A DNA stretch of 45,665 bases. Source: Azonexus sp. (GTDB lineage: Bacteria > Pseudomonadota > Gammaproteobacteria > Burkholderiales > Rhodocyclaceae). Position 1 is the stretch's first letter. Each line of letters starts with the position of its first letter. A program made the translations under genes and the position numbers. Location of the stretch: NCBI RefSeq assembly GCF_030824335.1, contig NZ_JAVBXX010000035.1, forward strand, positions 1 through 45,665. Direction: 5' to 3'. Positions 32,207 to 39,915 of this stretch are shown piece by piece. The notes beneath the pieces were generated by a model. That model did no database searches, was not told where the DNA came from, and saw only the letters and a list, made by a program, of their open reading frames with translations.

Positions 32207-34663
32207 ATGAGCAATCCCCCCGTCAAGCCTCGTCTCGTTCTGATCGGCAACGGCATGGCCGGTGTCCGGACCATCGAAGAACTGCTGAAAATCGCCCCGG
32301 ATCACTACGAGATCACGATTTTCGGTGCTGAACCGCATCCCAACTACAATCGCATCCTGCTGTCGCCGGTCCTCGCCGGCGAAATGACGGTGCCGGAAAT
32401 CGTCCTCAACGAGCTTGAGTGGTATGCCCGCAACGGCATCACGCTGCACACCGGCAAGCAGGTCGTCGCCATCGACCGCGTCCGCCGCAAGGTGATCGCC
32501 GACGACGGCAGCGAAGCGCCGTACGACCGCCTGCTCATCGCCACCGGCTCGACGCCCTTCATGCTGCCGGTGCCCGGCAACGACCTGCCCGGCGTCATCG
32601 GCTACCGCGACATCAAGGACACCGACGAGATGATCGCCACCGCCAAAGTGCACAAGCACGCGGTTGTCATCGGCGGCGGCCTGCTCGGGCTGGAAGCGGC
32701 CAACGGCCTGAAGCTGCGCGGCATGGATGTGACCGTCGTGCACATCGGCCCGTGGCTGCTCGAACGCCAGCTCGACGAGACGGCCGGACGGATGTTGCAG
32801 CAGTCGCTGGAAGACAAGGGCCTGAAATTCCTGCTGCAGAAGCACACCGAGATGCTGGTCCAGGGCGAGAGCGGGCGCGTCGCTGCGGTGCGCTTCAAGG
32901 ATGGCATGCAGATTCCGGCCGACCTCGTCGTCATGGCTGCCGGCATCCGCCCGAACTACGCGCTGGCCGAGAAGTCAGGCATCTATTGCAACCGCGGCAT
33001 CGTCGTCAACGACACGATGCAGACCTACGACCCGAAGATTTACGCCGTCGGCGAATGCGTCAGCCATCGTGGCATCGCCTACGGACTGGTGGCGCCGCTG
33101 TTCGAGCAGGCCAAGGTCGCCGCCAATCATCTGGCCGGTTACGGCATCGGCCGCTATACCGGCTCGGTGACCTCGACCAAATTGAAAGTTACCGGCATCG
33201 ACCTGTTCTCGGCCGGCGAATTCATGGGTGGCAAGGACACCGAGGAAATTGTCCTCAACGACCCGCACGGCGGCGTCTATAAAAAGCTGGTGATCAAGGA
33301 CAACAAGCTGGTCGGCGGCGTCATGTATGGCGACACCGCCGATGGCCCGTGGTATTTCCAGTTGCTCAAGGACGCCCGCGACATCCACGACATCCGCGAC
33401 TCGCTGATCTTCGGCCAGAGCCTGGTCGGCGACGTCGGCCACGCCGGCAACAGCAAGGCTGCCTCGATGGCCGACAGCGCCGAGGTCTGCGGCTGCAACG
33501 GCGTGACCAAGGGAACGATCGTCAAGGCGATCAAGGAGCAGGGTTTGTTCACGCTCGACGAGGTCAAGAAGCACACCAAGGCGGCCTCGTCCTGCGGGTC
33601 CTGCGCCGGGTTGGTCGAGCAGATCCTGGCTTCGACCATCGGCGGCGCCTACTCGCCGGCGGCGTCCGACAAGAAGCCGATCTGCGGCTGTACCGAACAT
33701 TCGCACCAGAAAGTGCGCGAGGCGATCCGTGCGGAACACCTGACCAGCAAGGAAGCGGTTTTTGCCGAATTGGGCTGGTTGACCGCAAATGGCTGCGAGA
33801 AGTGCCGGCCGGCGATCAACTACTACCTGATCTCGACCTGGCCGCACGAAGCCAAGGACGATCCGCAGTCGCGGCTGATCAACGAGCGCTCGCACGCCAA
33901 CATCCAGAAGGACGGCACCTATTCGGTGGTGCCGCGGATGTGGGGCGGCCTGACGACGCCCAACGAGTTGCGCGCGATTGCCGATGTCGCCGAGAAGTTC
34001 AAGGTGCCGACGGTGAAGGTTACCGGCGGCCAGCGCATCGACCTGCTCGGCATCAAGAAGGAGGATTTGCCCGCCGTCTGGGCCGACCTCAACGCTGCCG
34101 GCATGGTTTCCGGCCACGCCTACGGCAAGTCGATCCGCACCGTGAAGACCTGCGTCGGCGCCGAACATTGCCGCTTCGGCACGCAACTGGCGATGGACAT
34201 GGGCGTCAAGCTGGAGAAGGTGCTGTTCGACATGTACGCCCCGCACAAGGTCAAGCTGGCCGTCTCCGGCTGCCCGCGCAACTGTGCCGAAGCCGGCATC
34301 AAGGACGTCGGCGTGATCGGCGTCGATTCGGGTTACGAGCTTTACGTCGGCGGCAACGGCGGGATCAAGACCGAGGTCGCGCAGTTTTTGTGCAAGGTGA
34401 AGTCGGATGAGGACGTCATGGAGTATTCCGGCGCCTTCCTCGAACTCTACCGTCAGGAAGGCTGGTACCTGGAGCGCACCTGCCACTGGCTGGAACGCGT
34501 CGGCCTCGACTACGTCAAGGGCCGCATTGTCGAGGACGAGGATGGCCGGCGCACGCTGTACGCCGCGCTGGTTGCCGCGCTGAAGGACGCCAAGGACCCG
34601 TGGTCGACCTCGCGCGAAGCGCAGCCGATCAAGCAGTTCATCCCGATTGCGGTCGACGCCTGA
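32207..34663 (+). CDS. nirB: Nitrite reductase (NADH) large subunit
   Basis: An 818-residue cytoplasmic siroheme enzyme reducing nitrite to ammonium. An N-terminal FAD/NAD(P)H module (LVLIGNGMAGVRTIEEL, VIGGGLLGLEAANGLKLRG) is followed by two BFD-like [2Fe-2S] segments (CGCNGVTKGTI...CGSC and CGC...CEKC) and the siroheme domain, with C649-x5-C655 and C689-x3-C693. The ATG at 32207 with GGAG at 32195-32198 was preferred; the open frame extends upstream into the leader. It is driven by a sigma-54 promoter and an ANTAR-type leader. nirD follows after 26 bases. Confidence 0.97.
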   Translation: MSNPPVKPRLVLIGNGMAGVRTIEELLKIAPDHYEITIFGAEPHPNYNRILLSPVLAGEMTVPEIVLNELEWYARNGITLHTGKQVVAIDRVRRKVIADDGSEAPYDRLLIATGSTPFMLPVPGNDLPGVIGYRDIKDTDEMIATAKVHKHAVVIGGGLLGLEAANGLKLRGMDVTVVHIGPWLLERQLDETAGRMLQQSLEDKGLKFLLQKHTEMLVQGESGRVAAVRFKDGMQIPADLVVMAAGIRPNYALAEKSGIYCNRGIVVNDTMQTYDPKIYAVGECVSHRGIAYGLVAPLFEQAKVAANHLAGYGIGRYTGSVTSTKLKVTGIDLFSAGEFMGGKDTEEIVLNDPHGGVYKKLVIKDNKLVGGVMYGDTADGPWYFQLLKDARDIHDIRDSLIFGQSLVGDVGHAGNSKAASMADSAEVCGCNGVTKGTIVKAIKEQGLFTLDEVKKHTKAASSCGSCAGLVEQILASTIGGAYSPAASDKKPICGCTEHSHQKVREAIRAEHLTSKEAVFAELGWLTANGCEKCRPAINYYLISTWPHEAKDDPQSRLINERSHANIQKDGTYSVVPRMWGGLTTPNELRAIADVAEKFKVPTVKVTGGQRIDLLGIKKEDLPAVWADLNAAGMVSGHAYGKSIRTVKTCVGAEHCRFGTQLAMDMGVKLEKVLFDMYAPHKVKLAVSGCPRNCAEAGIKDVGVIGVDSGYELYVGGNGGIKTEVAQFLCKVKSDEDVMEYSGAFLELYRQEGWYLERTCHWLERVGLDYVKGRIVEDEDGRRTLYAALVAALKDAKDPWSTSREAQPIKQFIPIAVDA

Positions 34664-34689
34664 AAACAAGAGAAAACGAGGATAAGCCA

Positions 34690-35001
34690 ATGAACCACTG
34701 GAAACTGATCTGCAAGCTGGAAGACATCCCGCCGCTCGGCTCGCGCATCGTCCGGCCGCAGAAGGGCGGCGATATCGCCATTTTCCGCACCAGCGACGAC
34801 AAGGTCTTCGCGCTGCACGACAAATGCCCGCACAAGGGCGGGCCACTGTCGCAGGGGCTGGTGCACGGCGAACGCGTGACCTGCCCGCTGCACGGCTGGA
34901 ACATCGGCCTCGCCGACGGCCAGGCAGTGGCGCCGGACGTCGGTGGCTGCGACCGCTTCGATGTCAAGGTCGAGGCCGGCGAGGTTTTTCTCGCCATTTG
35001 A
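34690..35001 (+). CDS. nirD: Nitrite reductase (NADH) small subunit
   Basis: A 103-residue Rieske-like partner of NirB. Cluster-region motifs CPHKGGPLSQG and CPLHGWNI are present, so both Cys-x-His pairs of a true Rieske cluster can be formed. This differs from the E. coli form, where these residues are not conserved as far as I recall. The ATG at 34690 follows a purine-rich stretch (GAGGATAAG). A hairpin at 35040-35060 lies downstream, before cbiX. Confidence 0.93.
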   Translation: MNHWKLICKLEDIPPLGSRIVRPQKGGDIAIFRTSDDKVFALHDKCPHKGGPLSQGLVHGERVTCPLHGWNIGLADGQAVAPDVGGCDRFDVKVEAGEVFLAI

Positions 35002-35039
35002 TCGCACGAATCACTATCGGGGATGTCAATACCCACTTT

Positions 35040-35063
35040 GGCGGGCAGTCTTTGCCCGCCCTT
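35040..35063 (+). terminator. Hairpin between nirD and the chelatase gene
   Basis: GGCGGGCA (35040-35047) pairs perfectly with TGCCCGCC (35053-35060) around GTCTT, followed by only CTTT. It may act as a leaky terminator or an RNA-stability element at the end of nirBD. Confidence 0.5.
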
Positions 35064-35082
35064 TACGCTAGAGTGCATCCCC

Positions 35083-35463
35083 ATGAAAACAGCCATCCTC
35101 CTATTTGCCCACGGTGCCCGCGATCCTGAATGGGCCAGCCCGATGCGGCGTGTTCAGGCAGCCATTCAGGCACGAGCGCCCGGCGAGAAGGTCGAACTGG
35201 CGTTTCTCGAATTCATGGCTCCCGATCTGCCCGAGTGCGCCGCCCGCCTGATTGCCGAAGGGGCAGAGAAAATCGTCATCCTGCCAATGTTTATCGCGCA
35301 GGGTGGGCATTTGAAACGCGAAGTGCCGGAAATGCTGGAAAAATTGCGGTCGACCTGGCCGCAGGTCGAATTTTCGTTGGGGCGGGCAATCGGCGAAGAA
35401 GAAGCGGTTGTTCAGGTGATGGCGGAAACCGCATTGCGCAAGGCTGGCTTGGTGCTTGCTTGA
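35083..35463 (+). CDS. cbiX: CbiX-type sirohydrochlorin chelatase
   Basis: A 126-residue short chelatase of the CbiX/SirB family. It has the N-terminal FAHGARDPEW histidine motif and the second His in IAQGGHLKREVPEML. Short forms dimerise. Its place between nirBD and nasT suggests it inserts iron into sirohydrochlorin to make siroheme for NirB, although CbiX homologues can also insert cobalt. nasT starts eight bases after its stop. No other siroheme gene (cysG) is visible here. Confidence 0.87.
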   Translation: MKTAILLFAHGARDPEWASPMRRVQAAIQARAPGEKVELAFLEFMAPDLPECAARLIAEGAEKIVILPMFIAQGGHLKREVPEMLEKLRSTWPQVEFSLGRAIGEEEAVVQVMAETALRKAGLVLA

Positions 35464-35471
35464 AATAACGC

Positions 35472-36047
35472 ATGCTACGCATACTTGTGATCGATGAATC
35501 TCGCAGCCGGGCCGGAGAAATCTGCGCCGGGCTGGCGTTGGCCGGCTACCAGGTCGCTGCCATTCTGGCCGACTCGGCCAACCTGACGGCCGAGGTGGAA
35601 AAACTGCAGCCGGATGTCATCCTGATCGATACCGAAAGTCCCAGTCGTGACACGCTGGAAAACCTTGCCGTGGTGCACAAGAACATGCCGCGGCCGGTTG
35701 TCATCTTTACCCAGGAAGACGGGCAGGGTGCCATCCGCGATGCGGTGAAGGCCGGTGTCTCGGCGTATATCGTCGATGGCCTCGACCCGAAGCGCATCAA
35801 GCCCATCGTCGATGTGGCGCGCGTGCGCTTCGAGGATACGCAGGCCATGCGCCGGGAACTGGAAGAGGTTTCCAAGAAGCTTTCGGACCGCAAACTGGTC
35901 GACAAGGCCAAGGGCGTGCTGATGAAAGCGCGTGGCCTGGACGAGGAAGCGGCGTATCACGCGATGCGCAAGCTGGCCATGGAACGCGGCCAGAACATGG
36001 CCAAAGTGGCGCGCGACGTGATCGACATGGCCCGCGTGCTACTCTGA
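35472..36047 (+). CDS. nasT: NasT, ANTAR-domain antiterminator
   Basis: A 191-residue RNA-binding response regulator-like protein. The receiver-like domain (residues 1-120: LRILVIDESRSRAG, DVILIDTESPSRDTL) is followed by a coiled linker and a C-terminal ANTAR domain (RKLVDKAKGVLMKARGLDEE...AYHAMRKLAM). In NasS-NasT systems nitrate or nitrite releases NasT from NasS, and NasT then binds two-hairpin leaders and prevents termination. Two such leaders occur in this window, upstream of nirB and of nrtA, the second just after this gene. NasS is not encoded in the window. Confidence 0.93.
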   Translation: MLRILVIDESRSRAGEICAGLALAGYQVAAILADSANLTAEVEKLQPDVILIDTESPSRDTLENLAVVHKNMPRPVVIFTQEDGQGAIRDAVKAGVSAYIVDGLDPKRIKPIVDVARVRFEDTQAMRRELEEVSKKLSDRKLVDKAKGVLMKARGLDEEAAYHAMRKLAMERGQNMAKVARDVIDMARVLL

Positions 36048-36102
36048 ATCGGCCTCTCGCCTGATTCATTTTCACCCAAGTCTGTGCGAAAAAACTTGCT
36101 GC

Positions 36103-36119
36103 TGCACTGCAACAGTGCG
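36103..36119 (+). promoter_or_regulatory. NtrC-like site upstream of nrtA
   Basis: TGCACT-GCAAC-AGTGCG matches TGCACC-N5-GGTGCA at 9 of 12 positions and contains the perfect dyad GCACTG/CAGTGC. It lies about 112-128 bp upstream of the predicted nrtA start point, suitable for an NtrC enhancer. Confidence 0.5.
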
Positions 36120-36204
36120 CCGGATTTTGCGGTCGACTGGCCATTTCGCGATGTTTCTATAAAAACCCCATATTTTTCATTGTCTTGAGTCATCTTGTGC
36201 AAGC

Positions 36205-36220
36205 TGGCACGGGGGTTGCA
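36205..36220 (+). promoter_or_regulatory. Sigma-54 promoter of nrtABC
   Basis: TGGCACG-GGGG-TTGCA matches the RpoN -24/-12 consensus at every conserved position. The transcript would start near 36231, seven bases before the first ANTAR hairpin, leaving a ~132-nt leader. Confidence 0.92.
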
Positions 36221-36237
36221 TTAAGGAAGGCATAGCA

Positions 36238-36293
36238 CGGTCAAAGGCGGCCGGGCACGAACCGGGTGTTCCGGTTTCAGGACAATGGCGTCC
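36238..36293 (+). promoter_or_regulatory. ANTAR-type two-hairpin leader of nrtA (NasT target)
   Basis: P1 (36238-36253) has stem CGGTC/GGCCG (one G-U) with hexaloop AAAGGC. P2 (36280-36293) has stem GGAC/GTCC with hexaloop AATGGC. Both loops have A1 and G4. Between them lies another stable hairpin, AACCGG/CCGGTT (36260-36276). The last loop bases and 3' strand of P2 (36287-36293) are also the 5' strand of the following terminator, so the two structures exclude each other. Confidence 0.8.
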
Positions 36294-36336
36294 ATCCTTG
36301 CTGCCCCCGTGCGGCTCGGATGCGACGCCTTTTTTT
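36287..36336 (+). terminator. Attenuator terminator in the nrtA leader
   Basis: GGCGTC (36287-36292) pairs with GACGCC (36324-36329), and CATCC (36293-36297) pairs with GGATG (36318-36322), one C being bulged. This 11-pair stem is followed by T7 (36330-36336). It ends 26 bases before the nrtA ATG. Because it uses P2 sequence, NasT binding to P2 would block it. Confidence 0.9.
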
Positions 36337-36362
36337 ATTTCTAGCCATCTGGAGTCAATGCA

Positions 36363-37628
36363 ATGGAAGACAAAAAGCCGGCGACCGTAGCCCCTGTGTC
36401 CAACAAGCGTCGCGAATTCGTGACCGCAGCCCTCGGAGCATCCCTCATGTCCATGGTTCCCCCCGGAGTTCGTAGCGCAGCCTGGGCTGCCGGCTCGGAC
36501 GCCCCGGAAAAGAAGGAAGTCCGTATCGGCTTCATTCCCCTGACCGATTGCGCCTCGGTAGTCATGGCCGCGGTCAACAAGTTCGACGAGAAGTACGGCA
36601 TCAAGATCATTCCGACCAAGGAAGCTTCCTGGGCTGGCGTCCGCGACAAGCTGGTCAATGGCGAGCTGGACATGGCGCACGTGCTGTACGGCTTGATCTA
36701 CGGTGTGCATATGGGGATCGGCGGGCCGAAGAAGGATATGGCCAACCTGATGACGCTGAACAACAATGGCCAGGCCATCACGCTGTCCAAGGCATTGGCC
36801 ACCAAGGGCGCGACTGATGTGGGCAGCCTGGCCGCATTGATGAAGAAGGAACCACGCGAATACACCTTCGCCCAGACCTTCCCGACCGGTACGCACGCCA
36901 TGTGGCTGTACTACTGGCTGGCTTCCGGCGGCGTCAACCCGTTCAAGGATGTCAAGTCCATCGTCGTGCCGCCGCCGCAGATGGTTGCCAACATGCGTGT
37001 CGGCAACATGGATGGTTTTTGCGTCGGTGAGCCGTGGAACCACCGTGCCATCATGGACGGCATCGGCATCACTGCCGCGACGACGCAGGACGTCTGGAAG
37101 GATCATCCGGAAAAGATTCTCGGCACCACGTCGGAGTTCGTCCAGAAAAACCCGAACACCTGCCGTGCGGTCATCATGGCCGTGCTCGAAGCCAGCCGCT
37201 GGATCGACGCCAACATCAGCAACAAGATGAAGATGGCCGAAGTCATCGCGCAGAAGGCTTACGTGAATACCAGCGTCGATGCAATCAACCAGCGCATTCT
37301 CGGCCGTTATCAGAACGGCCTGGGCAAGACTTGGGACGATCCGAACCACATGAAGTTCTTCAATGATGGTGCGGTGAATTACCCCTACCTGTCTGACGGC
37401 ATGTGGTTCCTGACCCAGCACAAGCGTTGGGGCTTGCTCAAGGACCACCCGGATTACCTGGCGGTGGCCAAGAAGATCAACCAGACCGAGTTGTACGCCC
37501 AGGCGGCATCCAAGCTGGGGATCAGCGTGCCGAAGAGCCCGTTGCGCTCGTCGAAACTGATCGACGGTGTGGTCTGGGACGGTTCGAACCCGGCCAAGTA
37601 CGCCGACGGTTTCAAGGTCAAGGTCTGA
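36363..37628 (+). CDS. nrtA: Nitrate/nitrite ABC transporter substrate-binding protein
   Basis: A 421-residue periplasmic binding protein of the NrtA/NasF family. The N-terminus has a twin-arginine-type motif (KRREFVTAALG) and a hydrophobic stretch ending near AWAAG. Typical NrtA features are EVRIGFIPLTDCASVV, LYGLIYGVHMGIGGPKKDMA, NNNGQAITLS and FCVGEPWNHRA. GGAG at 36350-36353 precedes the ATG. It is the first gene of nrtABC and is controlled by the sigma-54 promoter and attenuator. A Tat signal with cytoplasmic folding is likely but not proven. Confidence 0.95.
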   Translation: MEDKKPATVAPVSNKRREFVTAALGASLMSMVPPGVRSAAWAAGSDAPEKKEVRIGFIPLTDCASVVMAAVNKFDEKYGIKIIPTKEASWAGVRDKLVNGELDMAHVLYGLIYGVHMGIGGPKKDMANLMTLNNNGQAITLSKALATKGATDVGSLAALMKKEPREYTFAQTFPTGTHAMWLYYWLASGGVNPFKDVKSIVVPPPQMVANMRVGNMDGFCVGEPWNHRAIMDGIGITAATTQDVWKDHPEKILGTTSEFVQKNPNTCRAVIMAVLEASRWIDANISNKMKMAEVIAQKAYVNTSVDAINQRILGRYQNGLGKTWDDPNHMKFFNDGAVNYPYLSDGMWFLTQHKRWGLLKDHPDYLAVAKKINQTELYAQAASKLGISVPKSPLRSSKLIDGVVWDGSNPAKYADGFKVKV

Positions 37629-37675
37629 GCCAGCACGCTGCCGCTTCGGCGGCAGCCATCACCAAGGAGATTGCC

Positions 37676-38626
37676 ATGAGCACCCTGACGATCAGCGGTG
37701 ATTTGGCCGGCGCTTTGCCGGTCGACCGCAGTACCCAGAATGCCCCCTCGGGGGACTGCACGAGTAACCCGCCTGCCCAAGCGGTGAAGGAAACAATGAT
37801 GGAAAAAAGTGCCACCCCGTCGGCTGTCGAATCCGGTACGCCGCTAGCCGAACACCTGAATGCCCTCGGTCGCTTGGTCATGCCGCCAGTGCTTGGCCTG
37901 CTGCTGCTGATCGGCATCTGGTATGTGGCGACATTGAGCGGCGGTGCCATCCCCGGCCCCGTCAAGGTCTGGGATGCGGCCAGCGTGCTGTTCGCCGACC
38001 CGTTCTATAACAACGGGCCGAACGACCTGGGGATCGGCTGGAATGTGCTGGCTTCGCTTGAACGTGTCGGCATCGGCTTTGGTCTGGCGGCTCTGGTTGG
38101 TATTCCGCTCGGCTTCATGCTCGGTCGTTTCACCTTCCTGGCGAACATGATCAACCCGATCATCAGCTTGCTGCGCCCGGTATCACCGCTGGCCTGGCTG
38201 CCGATTGGTTTGTTGGTCTTCCAGAAGGCCGACCCGGCGGCGACCTGGACGATTTTCATCTGCTCGATCTGGCCGATGATCATGAATACGGCCCAGGGCG
38301 TCCAGCGCGTGCCGCAGGACTACCTGAATGTGGCCCGCGTGCTTGATCTGTCGGAGTGGAAGGTCGTTACCAAGATTCTGTTCCCGGCTGTGTTGCCCTA
38401 TATGTTGACCGGCATCCGCCTGTCCATCGGCACTGCCTGGCTGGTTATCGTCGCCGCAGAAATGCTCACCGGCGGTGTCGGCATCGGCTTCTGGGTGTGG
38501 GACGAGTGGAACAACCTGAAGGTCGAACACATCATCATCGCCATCTTCATCATCGGCATCGTCGGTCTGCTGCTCGAACAGGCGCTGATCCTGCTGGCCA
38601 AGAAGCTGACCAAAGAATCGTCCTGA
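37676..38626 (+). CDS. nrtB: Nitrate ABC transporter permease
   Basis: A 316-residue inner-membrane permease with about six helices and the binding-protein-dependent transport region (DYLNVARVLDLSEWKVVTKI). From ATG 37676, with AAGGAG at 37664-37669, it has a ~60-residue hydrophilic N-terminal extension. A second in-frame ATG at 37796 also has a good AAGGA and would give a 276-residue protein, so the true start is open. nrtC begins 14 bases after its stop. Confidence 0.93.
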   Translation: MSTLTISGDLAGALPVDRSTQNAPSGDCTSNPPAQAVKETMMEKSATPSAVESGTPLAEHLNALGRLVMPPVLGLLLLIGIWYVATLSGGAIPGPVKVWDAASVLFADPFYNNGPNDLGIGWNVLASLERVGIGFGLAALVGIPLGFMLGRFTFLANMINPIISLLRPVSPLAWLPIGLLVFQKADPAATWTIFICSIWPMIMNTAQGVQRVPQDYLNVARVLDLSEWKVVTKILFPAVLPYMLTGIRLSIGTAWLVIVAAEMLTGGVGIGFWVWDEWNNLKVEHIIIAIFIIGIVGLLLEQALILLAKKLTKESS

Positions 38627-38640
38627 GCGGAGTACACATC

Positions 38641-39441
38641 ATGGAAAAATTCGTACAAATTGAAAAAGTCGGTCAGACCTTCGAAACCAAGAAAGGCAAG
38701 TTTGTCGCGCTGCGCGATATCGACCTGACTTTGCGTCAGGGCGAGTTCGTCGCCTTGATCGGCCATTCCGGCTGCGGCAAATCGACCTTGCTCAACTTGA
38801 TCGCCGGCCTGACCACGCCGACCACCGGCGTGCTGCTGTGCGACGGCCGCGAGATTGCCGGCCCCGGTCCGGAGCGGGCAGTGGTCTTCCAGAATCACAG
38901 CCTGTTGCCGTGGCTGACTTGTTTCGAGAACGTCTACCTGGCGGTCGAGCGTGTCTTCGGCCAGAAGGAAGGCAAGGCCAAACTGAAGGAACGCACGGCC
39001 GCAGCGATCAGTCTGGTCGGTCTCGACCACGCCAGCAGCAAGTACCCGCATGAAATTTCGGGCGGCATGAAGCAGCGCGTCGGTATCGCCCGGGCGCTAT
39101 CGATGGAACCGAAGGTCTTGCTGATGGACGAACCGTTCGGTGCACTGGATGCACTGACCCGCGCCAAGCTGCAGGATGAGCTGATGAAAATCTGCGAAAA
39201 AACGCAGGCCACCGTCGTCATGGTGACGCACGATGTCGACGAGGCTGTGCTGCTCTCCGACCGCATCGTGATGATGACCAACGGCCCGGCGGCAACCATC
39301 GGCGAAATTCTCGAAGTCAATCTGCCGCGTCCGCGTGCCCGCCTTGAGTTGGCACACGATGCGGCCTATATCGACTGTCGGGCAGCGGTGCTCAAGTTCC
39401 TTTATGAGAAACAGGCACACGTCGAGAAAATAGCCGCCTGA
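38641..39441 (+). CDS. nrtC: Nitrate ABC transporter ATP-binding protein
   Basis: A 266-residue ATPase with Walker A GHSGCGKST, signature ISGGMKQRVGIARAL, Walker B VLLMDEPFGALD and H-loop VTHDVDEA. It lacks the extra C-terminal NrtA-like domain of cyanobacterial NrtC and corresponds to NrtD/NasD-type subunits. It is the last gene of the nitrate cluster, closed by a terminator at 39465-39501. Confidence 0.95.
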   Translation: MEKFVQIEKVGQTFETKKGKFVALRDIDLTLRQGEFVALIGHSGCGKSTLLNLIAGLTTPTTGVLLCDGREIAGPGPERAVVFQNHSLLPWLTCFENVYLAVERVFGQKEGKAKLKERTAAAISLVGLDHASSKYPHEISGGMKQRVGIARALSMEPKVLLMDEPFGALDALTRAKLQDELMKICEKTQATVVMVTHDVDEAVLLSDRIVMMTNGPAATIGEILEVNLPRPRARLELAHDAAYIDCRAAVLKFLYEKQAHVEKIAA

Positions 39442-39464
39442 TTGCTTCACAGTGCCCTGAAAAC

Positions 39465-39501
39465 AAAGGCCCGCGTTCCTGAAAAGGAGCGCGGGCCTTT
39501 T
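39465..39501 (+). terminator. Intrinsic terminator after nrtC
   Basis: AAAGGCCCGCG (39465-39475) pairs with CGCGGGCCTTT (39490-39500), extended by TCC/GGA past one mismatch, followed by T4 and GTT. It lies ten bases before the end of the convergent small gene and may serve both. Confidence 0.9.
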
Positions 39502-39510
39502 GTTCGGCAG

Positions 39511-39780
39511 TCAGTGCCTGGTTGGTAGTGGGTGGGTACGTTGCAGATGCTCGTAGGTTTGCATCAATGTCTGCACATGCTCGTTGTGTCCCGTATCGAG
39601 TGCATGTTGCATGTTTTCCAGAATCATCCGGTGCAAATGGCATACCCCGTCCGGCGTTGCCAGCAGCATTTCGCTCATTTCTGCAGCGATGGTCATCGGA
39701 ATGTGTTCATGTTCGGCGATGGCTTCAATTTCGCCCCGCTCGAGGTCGCAATAATCCAGAACATCTTGCATGGACAACAT
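39511..39780 (-). CDS. Small His-rich hypothetical protein
   Basis: An 89-residue protein I do not recognise. The start at 39780 is supported by GGAGGAG about eight bases upstream. It is predicted helical and soluble, with no signal peptide. It has about eleven histidines, two cysteines and many methionines, including AEHEHIP, GVCHLHRM and DTGHNEHV. A DNA-binding-like N-terminus (MQDVLDYCDLERGEIEAIAEHE) is possible but speculative. It is expressed from a near-consensus sigma-70 promoter (39878-39906) and converges with nrtABC. Metal binding would fit the composition but is inference. Confidence 0.75.
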   Translation of the reverse strand: MLSMQDVLDYCDLERGEIEAIAEHEHIPMTIAAEMSEMLLATPDGVCHLHRMILENMQHALDTGHNEHVQTLMQTYEHLQRTHPLPTRH

Positions 39781-39877
39781 GGGTGGCTCCTCCAATTTTT
39801 TTGGCAGAAAAGATCACGGAATTTCGCTATCGTTGTTCTGTCCGCCTTGTCGTTGTTTTTGGTGGAGGATTATTTCA

Positions 39878-39906
39878 GTTATAAGTCCGAATGGTCGTTA
39901 AGTCAA
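39878..39906 (-). promoter_or_regulatory. Near-consensus sigma-70 promoter of the His-rich gene
   Basis: On the minus strand TTGACT (39906-39901) and TATAAC (39883-39878) are separated by exactly 17 bases, five of six matches each. Transcription would start near 39871, giving a ~90-nt leader before the ATG at 39780. Confidence 0.8.
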
Positions 39907-39915
39907 AGTTGCATC

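Noticed and set aside
32975..34846. A 623-codon open frame opposite nirB and nirD
   Set aside because: Shadow of high-GC coding sequence; it spans two well-supported genes on the other strand and shows no family motif.
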